From: HGM10836 sp045580645
GTDB taxonomy: Bacteria > Bacillota_I > Bacilli_A > RF39 > UBA660
Assembly: GCA_045580645.1 (NCBI GenBank)
Contig: JAZNOG010000087.1
Coordinates: forward strand, 1 to 17,327
Length of the DNA stretch: 17,327 bases
Direction: 5' to 3'
Shown here: positions 15,304-17,327 of the stretch, in pieces
How positions within the stretch are numbered: position 1 is the first letter of the stretch
Layout of the letters: each line of letters opens with the position of its first letter
Program-made: the position numbers and the translations under genes
The notes under the pieces: generated by a model
Seen by the model: only the letters and a program-made list of their open reading frames with translations
The model's database searches: none
What the model was told of the DNA's origin: nothing

Positions 15304-16000
15304 AGAATTATTTTTAAAAGAATTAGAAAAAATAAATATAACACTAACAGAAGAACAACTAACAAAACTAGATACTTTCTATAAATTATTAGTAGAAAAA
15401 AACAAACTAATGAATTTAACTGCTATAACAGATAAAGAAGAAGTATATTTAAAACATTTTTATGATAGCTTAACCTTACAAAAAGTATTAGATTTAAAAG
15501 AAAATATAAGGATATGTGACTTAGGAACAGGAGCAGGATTTCCTGGAATTGTCTTAAAAATAGCATTTCCAAACTTAAAAGTAACACTAGTAGATTCATT
15601 AAACAAAAGAATAGAGTTCTTAAAAGAAGTTAAAAAAACACTAAACCTAGAAAATATAGATATTATTTCTAGTAGAATAGAAGACTTTTCAAAACAAAAT
15701 AAAGAAAAATTCGATGTTTTAGTAACAAGAGCAGTAGCAAAAACAAATGTTATTTTAGAACTTGGAACACAAGCTTTAAAAACAAATGGTTATTTCATTT
15801 TAATGAAAGGTGATATAGAAGAAGAATTAAAAAACTCTAAAAACAGTTTAAAAAAACTAAATTATAATATAGAGCAAATAGACAAATTTAACTTACCTAT
15901 AGAAAATAGTTTAAGAACATTATTGAAATTAAAAAAATTATGTCCAACAAACGACATATATCCAAGAGATTTTGCAAAAATAAAGAAAAACCCATTGTAA
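15296..16000 (+). CDS. rsmG: 16S rRNA (guanine527-N7)-methyltransferase RsmG
   Basis: Methylates N7 of G527 (E. coli numbering) in the 530 loop of 16S rRNA; in other species its loss gives low-level streptomycin resistance. The 234 residues show the N-terminal helical part with NLTAI (40-44), the SAM-binding motif DLGTGAGFPG (75-84), VTLVDSLNKRIEFL, the VTRAVAK stretch, and the C-terminal pattern YPRDFAKIKKNPL. Its start overlaps mnmG by 8 nt (ATGAATAA), with a GAGGA seven or so bases upstream. Its stop codon lies inside the -35 element of the noc promoter. Confidence 0.96.
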   Translation: MNKELFLKELEKINITLTEEQLTKLDTFYKLLVEKNKLMNLTAITDKEEVYLKHFYDSLTLQKVLDLKENIRICDLGTGAGFPGIVLKIAFPNLKVTLVDSLNKRIEFLKEVKKTLNLENIDIISSRIEDFSKQNKEKFDVLVTRAVAKTNVILELGTQALKTNGYFILMKGDIEEELKNSKNSLKKLNYNIEQIDKFNLPIENSLRTLLKLKKLCPTNDIYPRDFAKIKKNPL

Positions 16001-16023
16001 AATCTTTTTTTTCATATTATAAT
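15995..16023 (+). promoter_or_regulatory. noc promoter
   Basis: TTGTAA (15995-16000), a 17-bp spacer and a perfect TATAAT (16018-16023). The -35 overlaps the rsmG stop codon. The -10 sits inside a 20-bp inverted repeat, a likely operator. Confidence 0.7.
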
Positions 16024-16032
16024 GATAATATG
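16013..16032. repeat. Inverted repeat over the noc -10 element
   Basis: CATATTAT and ATAATATG form a perfect 8-bp inverted repeat around a 4-base centre, covering the -10 of noc. A run of eight T lies just before it, not after, so it is not a standard plus-strand terminator; an operator is more likely. Confidence 0.55.
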
Positions 16033-16068
16033 GGAAAAGTATAAAAAGAATGAAAGTAGGGATTTTTT

Positions 16069-17094
16069 ATGAACTTAGAAAAAGAAGTTTTTGAAATTTC
16101 ATTAAATGATATAATGCCAAATAGATTTCAACCAAGAGAAATCTTTGATAAACAAGCTTTAGATGAATTATCACAATCAATAAGAGAACATGGAGTAATT
16201 CAACCAATAATAGTTAGAAAAGTAGGAGATAAATACGAAATAGTTGCAGGAGAAAGAAGATATCGTGCATCTTTACTTGCAGGAAAAGAAACAATACCCG
16301 CTATCGTAAAAGATATAGATGATAAAGAAACTGCAAAAATAGCACTTCTAGAAAACTTACAAAGAAAAGATTTAACACCAATTGAAGAAGCAAGAACTTA
16401 TCAAACAATCTTAAAATTAGATAACCTAACACAAGAAGAACTTGCAATAAACTTAGGCAAATCACAATCAACAATAGCAAATAAATTAAGATTATTAAAC
16501 TTAGATGAAGAAGTTCAAACAGCATTATTAAATCAAAATATATCAGAAAGACATGCAAGAAGTTTACTTAATATAGAAAATAAACAAACACAAAGAGAAC
16601 TTCTAGAAAAAATATTATTAAATAGAATGACAGTAAAACAACTAGATGAAGAAATAATGAGATTAACAGGAAAAATAATAAATGAACAAACACAAGTAAA
16701 AGAACAAAATTCAGTTGTAGAACAACCTATAAATAACGAGATTATATCAAATGAAATTCCACAACCAATATTTAATATAAATGAACAACCAAAAATAGAA
16801 GAACAACCAATTCAGACAGCAAATATATTTGACAGATTAAGAGTAGAAGAACCTTATAATGGTCCAACAATCTTACCAAAAATAGAAGATGTACAAGTTA
16901 ATGAACCATTACAAAATAGCATAAATACGCCAAGTCAAAATGAATATTCAAATATTTATGATTTAAGATTTGCCATAAATAACTTTAGACAAGCAGTTCA
17001 AAATACTGAAAAATTTGGTTTTTCTATCAATGTAGAAGAATTTGACTTTGAAAACATTTATCAAATAGTAATAAAAATAGATAAAAACAAATAA
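16069..17094 (+). CDS. noc: ParB-family nucleoid occlusion protein Noc, variant without membrane anchor
   Basis: Noc is a ParB-family CTP-dependent DNA clamp that binds NBS sites and, through an N-terminal amphipathic helix, the membrane, blocking Z-ring assembly over the nucleoid. The 341 residues show the N-terminal ParB domain with PNRFQPR (17-23), GERRYRA (61-67) and ENLQRKDLTPIEEA (95-108), then the helix-turn-helix GKSQSTIANKLRLLNL. The four positions that separate Noc from ParB read Gln133, Lys139, Asn144, Arg161; classic Noc has Gln, Lys, Lys, Arg. The C-terminal domain (296-341), with YDLRFAINNFRQAV and YQIVIKI, resembles that of B. subtilis Noc. Between them lies a Gln/Asn/Glu/Pro-rich linker of about 95 residues, much longer than in B. 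subtilis. An in-frame TAG at 16057-16059 rules out an upstream start, so the membrane-targeting helix is truly missing. Position after rsmG matches noc in B. subtilis. A ParB-like role is the alternative. Confidence 0.88.
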   Translation: MNLEKEVFEISLNDIMPNRFQPREIFDKQALDELSQSIREHGVIQPIIVRKVGDKYEIVAGERRYRASLLAGKETIPAIVKDIDDKETAKIALLENLQRKDLTPIEEARTYQTILKLDNLTQEELAINLGKSQSTIANKLRLLNLDEEVQTALLNQNISERHARSLLNIENKQTQRELLEKILLNRMTVKQLDEEIMRLTGKIINEQTQVKEQNSVVEQPINNEIISNEIPQPIFNINEQPKIEEQPIQTANIFDRLRVEEPYNGPTILPKIEDVQVNEPLQNSINTPSQNEYSNIYDLRFAINNFRQAVQNTEKFGFSINVEEFDFENIYQIVIKIDKNK

Positions 17095-17113
17095 ATAATT
17101 ATTTACTAAATAT

Positions 17114-17157
17114 AAAAGATATGGTAAACTTATCTTAAGAATAAACCATATCTTTTT
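17114..17157 (+). terminator. Probable noc terminator
   Basis: AAAAGATATGGT pairs with ACCATATCTTTT (12 bp) around a 19-nt loop (17126-17144), with T at the 3' edge (TTTTTG). The loop is complementary to 17197-17207. A weak promoter (TTTACT, 17 bp, TAAACT with extended TG at 17102-17130) can also be read across the left arm, so the hairpin may have another use. Confidence 0.65.
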
Positions 17158-17178
17158 GTATGGAAGAAGGAGTTAATT

Positions 17179-17199
17179 ATGAAGAAGGTTAGATTCTAA
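17179..17199 (+). CDS. Possible six-residue leader peptide MKKVRF
   Basis: An ATG six bases after a perfect AAGGAG (17167-17172) opens the ORF MKKVRF, ending in TAA. It lies between two terminator-like hairpins. Such tiny, well-initiated ORFs ahead of a terminator are typical of ribosome-controlled attenuation. What it would control lies past the window end. Confidence 0.45.
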   Translation: MKKVRF

Positions 17200-17237
17200 G
17201 ATAAGTTCTCTTGAGAATGAATGTTTGTCCTTCTTTC

Positions 17238-17278
17238 AGCAAGTTCCCGTAAAATAAGGGTAGAAACTTGCTTTTTTT
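17238..17278 (+). terminator. Rho-independent terminator or attenuator at the right edge
   Basis: AGCAAGTT pairs with AACTTGCT (17238-17245 with 17265-17272), with an inner CCC/GGG pairing, followed by seven T. It comes 38 bp after the leader-like ORF. It is a strong terminator, with nothing but this short ORF upstream of it after noc. Confidence 0.8.
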
Positions 17279-17327
17279 ATTAAAATATATTATTATAAGG
17301 TCGTTTAATTGTTATATTTATGCACTT

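Noticed and set aside
17217..17252. Eleven-codon ORF MNVCPSFSKFP before the last hairpin
   Set aside because: No ribosome binding site at usable distance, and it overlaps the terminator stem.
17095..17327. T-box or known riboswitch at the right edge
   Set aside because: No T-box core (TGGNACCGCG) or other riboswitch signature that I recognise; only the short-ORF and hairpin layout is supported.

Overview
The window covers the chromosomal replication origin of a very AT-rich, low-GC Gram-positive bacterium of the class Bacilli. The gene order dnaA-dnaN-x-recF-gyrB-gyrA on one side and rpmH-rnpA-yidC-jag-mnmE-mnmG-rsmG-noc on the other is the classic Bacilli origin neighbourhood. recF ends with TGA used as stop and Trp is encoded by TGG, so the standard bacterial code applies and not the mycoplasma code. 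The Noc-type ParB protein, a ComK-family protein and the extreme AT bias suggest an Erysipelotrichales/RF39-like or related streamlined Bacilli lineage; this placement is an inference.

Layout: 1-244 is non-coding and opens with a perfect 16-bp parS site. 244-9117 is minus-strand: gyrA, gyrB and recF form one operon with its own extended -10 promoter. Next come a ComK-family gene (in the slot often held by the small S4-domain gene yaaA/rlbA), dnaN and dnaA. 9118-9458 is the main oriC candidate, with six exact copies of TTATTAACA, two of them in a 12-bp-period array; a smaller DnaA-box pair lies in the dnaA-dnaN gap. A minus-strand gene for an unrecognised Cys-rich 142-residue protein lies at 9459-9887. 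It is divergent from rpmH, and the two genes have back-to-back perfect TTGACA-N17-TATAAT promoters. 9967-17094 is plus-strand: rpmH, rnpA, yidC, jag, then mnmE-mnmG-rsmG, then noc with its own promoter. 17095-17327 is a structured leader-like region with a six-codon ORF between two terminator-like hairpins; whatever it serves lies beyond the window.

Together the genes start replication (DnaA, DnaN), relieve supercoiling (GyrA/GyrB), repair gaps (RecF), mark and organise the origin (parS, Noc), make ribosomes and mature tRNA (L34, RNase P protein, MnmE/MnmG, RsmG) and insert membrane proteins (YidC, with the RNA-binding Jag). Apart from oriC and the Cys-rich gene, all genes point away from the origin, so they are co-directional with the forks.

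The points most worth following up are the short ComK-family gene in the origin cluster, the Noc protein with no membrane-targeting helix and a changed DNA-specificity residue, the repeat structure of oriC, and the leader-like element at the right edge.
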